A program made the translations under genes and the position numbers. A DNA stretch of 64,000 bases. It comes from Cryptosporangium sp044454545 (GTDB lineage Bacteria; Actinomycetota; Actinomycetes; Mycobacteriales; Cryptosporangiaceae). The number at the start of each line of letters is the position of its first letter. Position 1 is the first letter of the stretch. Below, piece by piece: positions 33,928 through 41,472 of the stretch. The notes under the pieces were generated by a model. That model had not been told where the DNA came from and searched no databases. It saw nothing but the letters and a program-made list of their open reading frames with translations. The stretch lies in assembly GCF_044454545.1 (NCBI RefSeq), contig NZ_JBITDV010000016.1, forward strand, positions 1 to 64,000, given 5' to 3'.

Positions 33928-34197
33928 GTGCCGAAGTCACGCGTACGTAAGAAGAAGGTCTACACAGCGCCGACCGGCGTCAGGTCGAGCACTGCCACCA
34001 CCGCGAAGCGGGCGAAACCCAGCCCGCGGTGGGTGCCCGGAGTAGCCGTCGGCTTGATCGTCGCCGGGATCGCGTGGCTGGTGACCTACTACATGACCCA
34101 AGGCGAATACCCCGTCGCCGAGCTGTCAGCCTGGAACCTCGCCATCGGTTTCGGCATGCTCGTCGCGAGTCTGGGCGTCTTCACTCAGTGGCGGTAA
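33928..34197 (+). CDS. crgA: Cell division protein CrgA
   Basis: 89 residues with the family N-terminus MPKSRVRKKKVYTAP, a Ser/Thr/Lys linker and two membrane helices (about 39-60 and 70-87; WNLAIGFGMLVASLGVFTQWR in part). CrgA coordinates FtsZ-ring and septal peptidoglycan synthesis in actinobacteria and interacts with FtsI-type PBPs. GTG 33928 is chosen because AGGAG lies 7 nt upstream and the family start follows immediately. Confidence 0.94.
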   Translation: MPKSRVRKKKVYTAPTGVRSSTATTAKRAKPSPRWVPGVAVGLIVAGIAWLVTYYMTQGEYPVAELSAWNLAIGFGMLVASLGVFTQWR

Positions 34198-34243
34198 GAC
34201 TCCCCCGTCATCCACAGATCGACGCCAAATCGGCGCCTTAGCC

Positions 34244-34260
34244 TGTGGATACTGTGGATA
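34244..34260. promoter_or_regulatory. Tandem TGTGGATA boxes upstream of the PH-domain gene
   Basis: Two TGTGGATA octamers (34244-34251 and 34253-34260, the second extending to TGTGGATAA) lie 9 bp apart; a third partial match, ATCCACAG, is at 34210-34217. TGTGGATAA is the reverse complement of the DnaA-box form TTATCCACA. Direct DnaA binding here is inference. Confidence 0.4.
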
Positions 34261-34318
34261 ACTCGCTCAGATTGTGGGGCACGGCACCGTCAGCCTGTGG
34301 AAAACCCGGGGACAACCG

Positions 34319-34744
34319 GTGACTGCGGGCGCGGTGCGTCAGTGGCGTGTGCCGATCGCCGTTCCCGGTGCGAAGTGGGCCGTCGCCGTCGTACTGCTGG
34401 TGGCGACGGTGACGGTCGCGGGCGACCTGACCGGAGCGCTGCTCGGCCTGGTGGTGGCGGCCGGACTCGGCCTGTCCGGCGTCCGCGACGTCGTGGTTCC
34501 GGTCCGTCTCCAGGCGGACGACGAGGGGCTGACCGTCGTCTCCGGGCTCGTCGGACGTCGTCGCCGCTACCCGTGGGCCGCGATCGAACGAGTCCGGGTG
34601 GACGACCGGCGCCGGTTGCTGGGCCGGTCGACGCTGCTCGAGATCGACGTCGACAGCGACCTGTACTTCCTCGGCCGACACGAACTCGGTGCTACGCCCG
34701 CTGAGGTGGCCGAGGAGCTCACATCGCTGCGAACCGGCCGCTGA
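34319..34744 (+). CDS. Bacterial PH-domain membrane protein
   Basis: 141 residues from GTG 34319 (an upstream GTG at 34274 gives 156). Two hydrophobic helices (AKWAVAVVLLVATVTVAGDLTG in part and ALLGLVVAAGLGLSG) precede a PH-like domain (about 70-135) with ADDEGLTVVSGLVGRRRRYPW in part and RVDDRRRLLGRSTLLEIDV in part. This PH_6/DUF2581-like gene sits next to crgA and rhomboid in many actinobacteria. Function unknown. It converges on the rhomboid gene with one base between stops. Confidence 0.8.
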   Translation: MTAGAVRQWRVPIAVPGAKWAVAVVLLVATVTVAGDLTGALLGLVVAAGLGLSGVRDVVVPVRLQADDEGLTVVSGLVGRRRRYPWAAIERVRVDDRRRLLGRSTLLEIDVDSDLYFLGRHELGATPAEVAEELTSLRTGR

Positions 34745-34745
34745 G

Positions 34746-35678
34746 TCAGAGAATGCCGAACGACGCCGTCCTGAGCGCTATCAGTGCCACGAGGGCCACC
34801 CCGACGCCGACGAGGGCGAGCACCTGCAGCTTCGCCCGGTTGGGACCGGCCGGCAGGTAGGCCATCAGCGCACCGACGGCCGCGCCGACGACGAACCCGC
34901 CGATGTGGCCCCAGATGCTGATGTTCGCGACCACGAAGCCCAGGCTGAAGTTCAGGATGATCAGGAACACCAGCCCGCGCGGGTCGGCACGCAGCCGGCG
35001 CAGGAAGAAGAACATCGCGCCGAGCAGGCCGAAGATCGACGCCGACGCACCGGCCGACGCTTCGTTCAGCGGCGAGAACAGGTAGACGGCGACCGAGCCG
35101 CCGACGCCGGCGAACAGGTACAACGCCAGGAACCGCCCGCGGCCGAGCAGTCGCTCGCACTCGCGGCCGAGAATCCACAGGGCGTACATGTTGAAGGCCA
35201 GGTGGATCAGGCCGTAGTGCAGGAAGTCCGCGGTGAGCAGCCGCCAGAACTCACCGGACGCGATGCCGCCGGTGACGCCGCCCCCGAAGTACGAGTACGC
35301 CGGAACCGCCGCGCCCCAGTCGGTGACGCCGGTGACGCCGCCGAAGATCACGAACCGGCCCAGTTCCCGGACCGAGACCTCGCTGGTGAGTACCGCGGCG
35401 ACGACCGTGAGCAGCCAGGCCGCGATGTTGATGCCGATCAGCGCCCGGGTGACCGTCCCCTGCTCGCCGGAGAGGCTCCCGCCGAACACCGTGCGGGCCG
35501 GAATCGTCGTCCGCCGGCCCTCGCGGATGCACTCCGGGCACTGGAAGCCCACCGAGGCCGGCTGCATGCAGTCGGGGCAGATCGGCCGGTCACAGCGGAC
35601 GCACGTCACGTACGTGCCGCGATCGGGGTGCCGGTAACACACCGGTGTGGCGGTGGTCGACGCGCTTTCCTCGGTCAC
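34746..35678 (-). CDS. Rhomboid family intramembrane serine protease
   Basis: 310 residues. An N-terminal zinc-finger-like part (Cys/His pattern CYRHPDRGTYVTCVRCDRP in part, ICPDCM, CPECIREGRR) is followed by six to seven membrane helices. The catalytic Ser is in GASASIFGLLG, the His in WGHIGGFVVG, and HYGLIHLAFNMYAL in part supplies the oxyanion His/Asn. It cleaves membrane substrates; targets are not known. It is probably a single-gene unit on the minus strand, behind the terminator that follows the cyclophilin gene. Confidence 0.92.
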   Translation of the reverse strand: MTEESASTTATPVCYRHPDRGTYVTCVRCDRPICPDCMQPASVGFQCPECIREGRRTTIPARTVFGGSLSGEQGTVTRALIGINIAAWLLTVVAAVLTSEVSVRELGRFVIFGGVTGVTDWGAAVPAYSYFGGGVTGGIASGEFWRLLTADFLHYGLIHLAFNMYALWILGRECERLLGRGRFLALYLFAGVGGSVAVYLFSPLNEASAGASASIFGLLGAMFFFLRRLRADPRGLVFLIILNFSLGFVVANISIWGHIGGFVVGAAVGALMAYLPAGPNRAKLQVLALVGVGVALVALIALRTASFGIL

Positions 35679-35705
35679 TGCCCATCCTCTGCTTGCTTCG
35701 TCTTC

Positions 35706-35743
35706 AAAAAACGGCGCGCCCGGGAAACTAGTTCCCGGGCGCG
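35706..35743 (-). terminator. Intrinsic terminator of the cyclophilin gene
   Basis: On the minus strand a perfect 12-bp stem (CGCGCCCGGGAA/TTCCCGGGCGCG, loop CTAGT) is followed by CC and then GTTTTTT. It lies 15 nt past the cyclophilin stop. Confidence 0.88.
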
Positions 35744-35757
35744 TCCAGTTGGCCGGT

Positions 35758-36288
35758 TCAGGCCGGGCGCTGCTCGATCGTGACGCTCTCGATCACCGCG
35801 TCCTGCACCGGACGGTCCTGACGACCGGTCGGCGCCTTGGCGATCGCGTCCACGACCTTCTTGCTCTCGGCGTCTGCCACCTCGCCGAAGATCGTGTGCT
35901 TCCGGTTCAGGTGCGGCGTCAGGCCCACCGTGATGAAGAACTGCGAGCCGTTCGTGCCGGGCCCGGCGTTCGCCATCGCCAGCAGGTACGGCCGGTCGAA
36001 CTGCAGGTCAGGGTGGAACTCGTCGGCGAACTGGTAACCCGGACCACCGGTACCGGTACCGATCGGGTCGCCGCCCTGGATCATGAACCCGTCGATGACG
36101 CGGTGGAACACGGTGCCGTCGTAGAGCTTCCGCTGGCCACGCTCACCGGTGCGAGGGTGGGTCCAGTCGATGCTGCCTTCAGCCAGGCCCACGAAGTTGC
36201 GCACGGTCTTCGGCGCGTGGTTCGGGAACAGCTTGATCGCGATCGGCCCGAAATTCGTGTGCAGAGTGGCGTAAAGATCGTCGGCCAC
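35758..36288 (-). CDS. ppiA: Cyclophilin-type peptidyl-prolyl cis-trans isomerase
   Basis: 176 residues from GTG 36288. The single cyclophilin domain has the active-site features FHRVIDGFMIQGGDP (catalytic Arg), NGSQFFITVG, and HTIFGEVADAESKKVVDAI in part. No signal peptide, so it is a cytoplasmic folding catalyst. The longer frame to 36408 has no family similarity. AGAGG lies about 10 nt upstream. It is divergent from the LEA-like gene (103 bp apart) and ends at a classical terminator. Confidence 0.93.
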   Translation of the reverse strand: MADDLYATLHTNFGPIAIKLFPNHAPKTVRNFVGLAEGSIDWTHPRTGERGQRKLYDGTVFHRVIDGFMIQGGDPIGTGTGGPGYQFADEFHPDLQFDRPYLLAMANAGPGTNGSQFFITVGLTPHLNRKHTIFGEVADAESKKVVDAIAKAPTGRQDRPVQDAVIESVTIEQRPA

Positions 36289-36391
36289 GGGGTAGTTCCT
36301 CTCTATCGTGTAAGCCCCATCCTGCCACGGTGGTACGAGCTTGGACCGACGTGCAGGATAGGGACATCGAGACCCACATAGAGGGGGCAAG

Positions 36392-37249
36392 ATGGTGTTC
36401 CGTCGCAAGAAGGCCTCGACGCTTGATCAAGCGTCGGCCAAGGCCAAGGAGATCGGTGCGGAGGTCGGTGCGGGGGTAGAGCACCTTCGCAACGCCGCCG
36501 TGGCGACCGCCGGGGCGGCACGGGACGCGGTCAAGCCGGCGGTTGGTAGCGCTCGTGACGCGCTCGGGCCGAAGGTCGACGCCGCGCGGGTAGCCGTCGC
36601 CCCGAGGGTCGAGGCGGCACGGGTGGCCATGGCTCCGAAGCTGGAGCAGGCTCTGGAGACCGCCAGGGAGACCGTGGGGCCGCGGGTCGGATCGGCTCGC
36701 GACACCGTGGTCAGCACGGCGAAGCCGAAGGTGGACCAGGTTCTGGTCGCCCTCGCGCCGCTGGTCGCGGCCGCCTTGGAGGCGCAGAACACCTCCAAGA
36801 AGCAGGTCAAGAAGTCGGCCAAGAAGTTCGAGAAGCAGACTCGCGGCCAGCGCAAGGAAGCGGCCAAGCGGGCGCACGAGACCGCGCTGGCACTGCGGGG
36901 CCAGCGTCGTCGCCGGTGGCCGCTCATGCTCGGTGCGCTCGCGGCCGGTACGGCGGTCGGTGCCGCGGCGGCGCTCGCCGCCCGGCGTAACCGCCAGCCG
37001 GAGTGGGAGGAGTACGACCTGATCGAGCCCGACACCCGGAACTCGGTCAAGGCCAAGGCCGACCACGTGGCCGACCGCGTGTCGGGTGCCGCCACGTCCG
37101 CCAAGGACGCGGTGAGCAACGCGGCCGACAAGGCGGCGGACGCGGTGAAGTCGAAGGCCGACACGGCCGCCGACACCACCACGGACAAGGCGGACGACGC
37201 CGCGAACGCAGTCAAGAACACCGCGGACGCGAACACGCGCCGTCTCTGA
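36392..37249 (+). CDS. LEA-like Ala/Lys repeat membrane protein (DUF5324-like)
   Basis: 285 residues. Residues 25-125 are 11-residue amphipathic repeats of the LEA or apolipoprotein type (AARDAVKPAVG, SARDALGPKVD, AARVAVAPRVE and so on). A basic stretch (about 140-175) precedes one membrane helix at about 178-199 (PLMLGALAAGTAVGAAAALAA), and a second set of LEA-like repeats (AKDAVSNAADKAADAVKSKAD in part) fills 225-285. It resembles the DUF5324 protein found beside the cyclophilin gene in Streptomyces. A structural or stress-protective membrane role is inferred only from composition. Confidence 0.72.
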   Translation: MVFRRKKASTLDQASAKAKEIGAEVGAGVEHLRNAAVATAGAARDAVKPAVGSARDALGPKVDAARVAVAPRVEAARVAMAPKLEQALETARETVGPRVGSARDTVVSTAKPKVDQVLVALAPLVAAALEAQNTSKKQVKKSAKKFEKQTRGQRKEAAKRAHETALALRGQRRRRWPLMLGALAAGTAVGAAAALAARRNRQPEWEEYDLIEPDTRNSVKAKADHVADRVSGAATSAKDAVSNAADKAADAVKSKADTAADTTTDKADDAANAVKNTADANTRRL

Positions 37250-37267
37250 CCGGCCGCTTCCTCGAGT

Positions 37268-37309
37268 GGCGAGGGGCCCGCGACCAATGACGGTCGCGGG
37301 CCCCTCGCC
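37268..37309. terminator. Bidirectional hairpin between convergent genes
   Basis: A perfect 18-bp stem (37268-37285 with 37292-37309) with a 6-nt loop AATGAC stands between the LEA-like gene (ending 37249) and corA (ending 37319 on the minus strand). It can terminate both; no U-tract on either side. Confidence 0.75.
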
Positions 37310-37318
37310 TGCGCGAAG

Positions 37319-38449
37319 TCAGAGCCAGCCGGATTTCTTGAACAGTCGGTGCAGCGAGAAACAAATGATGAAGATCACCGACAGCACCATCGGATAGCCG
37401 AACCGCCAGGTCAGCTCCGGCATGTAGCGGAAGTTCATGCCATAGATGCCGGCGACGGCGGTCGGCACGATGCCGATCGCGGCCCAGGCCGAGATCTTCC
37501 GCATGTCGTTGTTCTGCTGGATCCCGGCCTGCGCCAGGCTCGCCTGCAAGATCGAGTTCAGCAGGTCGTCGAAGCTCGCGATCTGGTCGACGACCCGGCT
37601 GTGGTGGTCGGCGACGTCCCGGATGTAGCGCCGGATCTCCTGCGGGACGTTCATCACCGCGCCGCTGACCAGGCTCTCCAGCGGGCGGGCCAGCGGCAGT
37701 ACGGCCCGCTTGAGCTCGACGACCTCGCGCTTGAGCTGGTAGATCCGCGGGATGTCGACGTTCGTGCTGTTGAAGACGCTCGCCTCGAGTTCGTCGATGT
37801 CGTCCTCGATCGCGTCGACGACCTCGACGTAGCGGTCGACGATCTGGTCGACGACCGCGTGGAACACCGCCCACGGCCCCTGTTTGATCAGGTCGGGACG
37901 CTGCTCGAGGTTGGCGCGCACACCGCGCAGCCGACAGGCGTCGCCGTGGCGGACGGTGATCGCGAAGCGCTCGCCGAGGAACAGCATCACGTCGCCGGTC
38001 TCCACCACCTCGCTGGTGGCGGTCAGTTCGCCGGTGCGGACGTACCGGGCGGTCTTGATGATGACGAACGAGACGTCGGCGTACCGCTCAAGCTTCGGGC
38101 GGGCGAACGCGACGATCGTGTCTTCGACCGCCAGTTCGTGCAGACCGAACGTCTTCGCGATGTCGGCGAACTCCTCGGCTGTCGCGTCGTGCATGCCGAG
38201 CCAGACGAACGCGCTGTCGTTGCGCTTCGCGGCCTCGAGCGCGGCGACGTAATCCATCCGGCCGGATTTGCGTTCGCCGTCGATGTAGAGCCCGCAGTCG
38301 ACGATCGCCGAGCCGGGGGTACGGGCGGGGTGGGAATCGGGGGCGGTGGTGGGGCCACCGAGCGGCCTCGGCAGCACCTTTCCCAGGGTGCGGACCGGCG
38401 CGGCCAACGCGCGCGCCATCGGGCCCGATCGGTTTTCCGTGTTGACCAT
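37319..38449 (-). CDS. corA: CorA-type magnesium/cobalt channel
   Basis: 376 residues: a large cytoplasmic funnel domain with long helices (about 60-310), then two C-terminal membrane helices; the first ends in the selectivity motif YGMNF, followed by the periplasmic loop YMPELTW. Start ATG 38449 is preceded by GGGAGG about 8 nt upstream. The N-terminal 60 residues are Pro-rich and not conserved. It takes up Mg2+ (or Co2+/Ni2+) along the membrane potential. Confidence 0.93.
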   Translation of the reverse strand: MVNTENRSGPMARALAAPVRTLGKVLPRPLGGPTTAPDSHPARTPGSAIVDCGLYIDGERKSGRMDYVAALEAAKRNDSAFVWLGMHDATAEEFADIAKTFGLHELAVEDTIVAFARPKLERYADVSFVIIKTARYVRTGELTATSEVVETGDVMLFLGERFAITVRHGDACRLRGVRANLEQRPDLIKQGPWAVFHAVVDQIVDRYVEVVDAIEDDIDELEASVFNSTNVDIPRIYQLKREVVELKRAVLPLARPLESLVSGAVMNVPQEIRRYIRDVADHHSRVVDQIASFDDLLNSILQASLAQAGIQQNNDMRKISAWAAIGIVPTAVAGIYGMNFRYMPELTWRFGYPMVLSVIFIICFSLHRLFKKSGWL

Positions 38450-38538
38450 GCCGTCACCTCCCGGTGGAGAGCTACTGCCATCGTCCGCCCAACCGTCCAA
38501 GGATAGGCCGCTGTGACTCGGTACACGGCGCCAACCCG

Positions 38539-38566
38539 TTGAGCAACTGGATCGATCCAGTAGGCT
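38539..38566 (+). promoter_or_regulatory. Promoter with an internal 16-bp palindrome (operator candidate)
   Basis: TTGAGC (38539-38544), a 16-nt spacer and TAGGCT (38561-38566) make a good sigma-70 type promoter. The perfect palindrome ACTGGATCGATCCAGT (38546-38561) fills the spacer and touches the -10 box, the expected place for a repressor site. The start site would be near 38573, 41 nt before the ATG of the 32-aa ORF. Confidence 0.55.
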
Positions 38567-38613
38567 GGTAAGCGTACGAACACACCGCAGACGACCCCGA
38601 AGGAGAGAGTGAA

Positions 38614-38712
38614 ATGCCCGTTCTGTTGGCTCCGAGCCGACTCACGGTCGCGACGATCCGCGCCCTCGCGCGGCGCTTCGACGAGTGGACGCTGCACGCG
38701 TTCAACGCCTGA
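38614..38712 (+). CDS. 32-aa small protein, uncharacterised
   Basis: ATG 38614 is preceded by AGGAGAG at the right distance and ends with TGA at 38712. The peptide is amphipathic (MPVLLAPSRLTVATIRALAR at the start, then RFDEWTLHAFNA); residues 9-22 can form a helix with a basic face. It has its own promoter (38539-38566) and is followed after 6 nt by a strong hairpin (38719-38755). I recognise no family. It may be a functional small protein or a leader peptide, although no gene follows on this strand. Confidence 0.55.
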   Translation: MPVLLAPSRLTVATIRALARRFDEWTLHAFNA

Positions 38713-38718
38713 CGTAGT

Positions 38719-38755
38719 ACTGGGCGGCCAGACGTCTGACGTCTGGCCGCCCAGT
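38719..38755 (+). terminator. Terminator of the small-ORF unit
   Basis: A perfect 17-bp stem (38719-38735 with 38739-38755; arm ACTGGGCGGCCAGACGT) with a 3-nt loop starts 6 nt after the TGA of the 32-aa ORF and is followed by GGTTT. It may also end transcription of the minus-strand 98-aa membrane gene, whose stop is at 38771. Confidence 0.75.
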
Positions 38756-38770
38756 GGTTTCCGGCTGCGG

Positions 38771-39067
38771 TCAGGCGTCCGGAGAACGTTCTTCGGACCG
38801 GGCGGCCACCGCCTTGGGCGCGTTCGGGCGCAGCGGCCGCAACCAGGACCAGAGCCCGAAGAGGGCTCCCAGCACGAACATGCCGATGCCGGTCCAGAGG
38901 TTGATCCGGATGCCGTCGGCCTTCTGCACGGCGGAGTCGGAATCGATGATTCCGAGCACGATCAGGACGACGCCGTACAGCAGGAACAGGCCGGCGATGA
39001 GCCAGCGCAGGTCGAACAGACCGCGTGACCCGGACTTCGAGTGGACTTCCTCGTCGGTTTCGGCCAT
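38771..39067 (-). CDS. Small two-helix membrane protein after the SGLT-type symporter
   Basis: 98 residues: charged N-terminus (MAETDEEVHSKSGSRG), two hydrophobic helices (about 22-42, WLIAGLFLLYGVVLIVLGII, and 57-75, LWTGIGMFVLGALFGLWSWL) and a basic tail. It starts 15 nt after the symporter stop on the same strand. Small membrane partners accompany all three SSS permeases in this window, so an accessory-subunit role is inferred. Family not firmly recognised. Confidence 0.75.
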   Translation of the reverse strand: MAETDEEVHSKSGSRGLFDLRWLIAGLFLLYGVVLIVLGIIDSDSAVQKADGIRINLWTGIGMFVLGALFGLWSWLRPLRPNAPKAVAARSEERSPDA

Positions 39068-39082
39068 GGCGAGACTCCTAAC

Positions 39083-40765
39083 TCAGAGGAAGATGATCGA
39101 CAGGACGGCCGTGATGCCCAGGGCGGTGTAGCCGAGGACCTTCGGCGACTCCCACCAGGCCCGGACGTTCTGCGCGTCGGCGGCATCCGGGTTGTCGGGG
39201 TCCGGCACGCCCCAGACCAGGCCCTTGACCTCCTCCAGCGGCTTCGGCCTGGTCACCATCGTGACGATGACCGTCACCAGGACGTCGACGACGAACGCCG
39301 CGATCGCGCCCCAGAAGTTCCGGCTCTGCACCGACTCGATGTGCACGATCGCCGGGATGCCGAGTTTCTCGTTCAGGCTGAGGTAGGCGAACACGGCCGC
39401 GGCCGTACCCGAGACCAGACCCCAGAAGCCGGCCCAGGCCGTCATGCGCTTCCAGAACACGCCCACGATGAACGTCGCGAACAGCGGGGCGTTGAAGAAC
39501 GAGAACAGCGCCTGGACGTAGTTCATGATGTTCTCGAAACCGGCCGCGATGAACGCGGTGCCGATGCCGATCACGATGCCGACCACCGTGACGATCCGGC
39601 CGACCTGCAGGTAGTACCGGTCCGGCCGGTCCTTGGCGACGTAGGGCCGCCACAGGTCGTAGGTGAAGACCGTGTTGAACGAGCTCACGTTCGCCGCCAT
39701 GCCGGCCATGAACGCGGCCAGCAGACCGGTCAGCGCGATGCCCAGGACGCCGTTGGGCAGGAATTTCGCCATCAGCTCCGGGATCGCGTCGTTGTAGGTC
39801 GGTCCGCCGCTCTCGCCGAGCTTGGGGATCAGGACGAGCGCGACCAGGCCGGGGATGATCGTCAGCGCCGGGATGAAGATCTTCGGGAACGCGCCGATCA
39901 GCGGGGTGCGCTGGGCGGCGGAGAGGTCCTTGGCACTCAGGGCCCGCTGCACCTCGGCGAAGTTCGTCGTCCAGTAGCCGAAGCTCAGCACGAAACCGAG
40001 GCCGAAGACGATGCCGATCCAGTCGCCGAGCGGGTTGGTGGCGTTGCCGACCGCCGTGCCGCCCCACTGGCTGAACGCCGCACCACCGATGTCGGTGTTG
40101 TTGGTGACCTTGTCCTTCAGCCCGTCCCAGCCGCCGACCGCGGACAGACCGACGATCACCAGCGGAATCAGACCGGCCAGGATCACGAAGAACTGCAGGA
40201 CCTCGGTATAGATCGCGCCGGACAGGCCGCCCAGCGTGATGTAGACCAGCACGAAGCCGGCCGAGAGGAGGATCGCCACCCAGAGTGGCCAGCCGAGCAG
40301 GCTCTGGATGATCAGACCGAGCGCGTAGAGGTTGACGCCCGCGGTGAGCACCGAGGCGACCGCGAACGTGAGCGCGTTGAACGCGTGCGTCGGGCGGTTG
40401 AACCGCCGACGCAGGTATTCGGGCACGCTGTGGACGCGGGTCGAGTAGTAGAACGGCATCAGTACCAGGCCGAGGAAGATCATCGCCGGTACTGCGCCGA
40501 TCCAGTAGAAGTGCACGGTGGCGATGCCGTACTCGGCGCCGTTGGCGGCCATGCCGAGGATCTCCAGCGCGCCCAGGTTGGCGGCGACGAACGCCAGCCC
40601 CGTCACCCACGCGGGCAGCGCCCGGCCGGAGAGGAAGAAGTCTTCACTGGTCGCGACCGCTCGCCGGGCGAGAAGACCGATCGCGATGACGATGGCGAAA
40701 TAGATCCCGAGGATCGTGTAGTCGATGCCGTTGACGTCCAGCGTGGCTGCCAGATCGGTCGTCAT
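39083..40765 (-). CDS. Sodium:solute symporter, SGLT (sugar) type
   Basis: 560 residues, about 14 membrane segments. SSS signatures include EDFFLSGRALPAWVTGLAFVA in part, NLGALEILGM, GGLSGAIYTEVLQF, and GYWTTNFAEVQRALSAKD, the latter typical of the vSGLT/galactose and myo-inositol group. The substrate is likely a sugar or polyol (inference from subfamily). ATG 40765 is preferred to GTG 40774 because GGGGTGG stands at a good distance. The TetR gene upstream on the same strand (stop 40875) may regulate it. Confidence 0.9.
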   Translation of the reverse strand: MTTDLAATLDVNGIDYTILGIYFAIVIAIGLLARRAVATSEDFFLSGRALPAWVTGLAFVAANLGALEILGMAANGAEYGIATVHFYWIGAVPAMIFLGLVLMPFYYSTRVHSVPEYLRRRFNRPTHAFNALTFAVASVLTAGVNLYALGLIIQSLLGWPLWVAILLSAGFVLVYITLGGLSGAIYTEVLQFFVILAGLIPLVIVGLSAVGGWDGLKDKVTNNTDIGGAAFSQWGGTAVGNATNPLGDWIGIVFGLGFVLSFGYWTTNFAEVQRALSAKDLSAAQRTPLIGAFPKIFIPALTIIPGLVALVLIPKLGESGGPTYNDAIPELMAKFLPNGVLGIALTGLLAAFMAGMAANVSSFNTVFTYDLWRPYVAKDRPDRYYLQVGRIVTVVGIVIGIGTAFIAAGFENIMNYVQALFSFFNAPLFATFIVGVFWKRMTAWAGFWGLVSGTAAAVFAYLSLNEKLGIPAIVHIESVQSRNFWGAIAAFVVDVLVTVIVTMVTRPKPLEEVKGLVWGVPDPDNPDAADAQNVRAWWESPKVLGYTALGITAVLSIIFL

Positions 40766-40874
40766 ACGACCCACCCCTTTCCGCTGGAGTCGGCCGGAGG
40801 GGGCCTGGAGCGGGTGCGACGGCGCGGCCCAGCGGAGGGCTTGTACCCCCTGGTATGGCTGTCGAATCCCATGG

Positions 40875-41465
40875 TCAGGGGATGTCGACTATGGCCTTCG
40901 AAAGGGGTGACAGCGCGTTCAGGGCGAGCTTCGTAAGCAGGGAGGCGGCGGCCATCTCGTCGAGGTCGCCCGGGAGGTAGTGGGTGGAGTTCAGCAGGCC
41001 GAAGGTGGCGTGCGCGGCGGCCCTGGCCTCCTCTTCCGACCACTCCGGCCGGACCTTCGTCAGAACCTGAACCCACTCTTCGACGTACTGACGCTGCAGT
41101 CGCCGGACCGGTTTCCTGGTTTCGGGGGGTAACCGGTCTATCTCGTGCAGGTAGAGGCTCAGCACGGCCGGGCTGCCGAACGCGAACGACACGTGGAAGT
41201 CGACCAGCGCGCGCAGGGCGGACTCGGCATCGGGACTCTTCGCGACCCGCCGGCGCCCCTCGTCGCGCAGGTGCTTGCAGATCGGGGTGAACGCGGCCGC
41301 CAGCATCGCCTCTTTACCGGCGAAGTGGTGGTAGAGCGCCGGGCCGGTCACGCCGACCGCGGACCCGATGTCGTCCATCGAGACACCGTGGTAGCCGCGG
41401 CGGGCGAACAGGTCGATCGCGATCGTCAGGATCTCGTCCCGCCGGGTGGTGCAGTTCGGGGGCAT
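40875..41465 (-). CDS. TetR-family transcriptional regulator
   Basis: 196 residues. The N-terminal helix-turn-helix is clear (DEILTIAIDLFARRGYHGVS in part, MDDIGSAVGVTGPALYHHFAGKE in part). The C-terminal ligand-binding part (FHVSFAFGSPAVLSLYLHE, TRKPVRRLQRQYVEEWVQVL) resembles TetR_C regulators of fatty acid or acyl-CoA catabolism. It lies 7 nt downstream of the LCP gene stop's strand neighbour (LCP stop 41473 precedes... start 41465), so the LCP and TetR genes may be co-transcribed. The target is unknown; the symporter downstream is the nearest candidate. Confidence 0.88.
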   Translation of the reverse strand: MPPNCTTRRDEILTIAIDLFARRGYHGVSMDDIGSAVGVTGPALYHHFAGKEAMLAAAFTPICKHLRDEGRRRVAKSPDAESALRALVDFHVSFAFGSPAVLSLYLHEIDRLPPETRKPVRRLQRQYVEEWVQVLTKVRPEWSEEEARAAAHATFGLLNSTHYLPGDLDEMAAASLLTKLALNALSPLSKAIVDIP

Positions 41466-41472
41466 GCGCTTG

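Noticed and set aside
38614..38712. Transcription attenuator leader peptide for a downstream operon
   Set aside because: No plus-strand gene follows the terminator, and the peptide has no run of a regulatory amino acid.
39041..40936. 631-aa plus-strand frame opposite the SGLT-type symporter
   Set aside because: Antisense shadow, highly charged, without domains.
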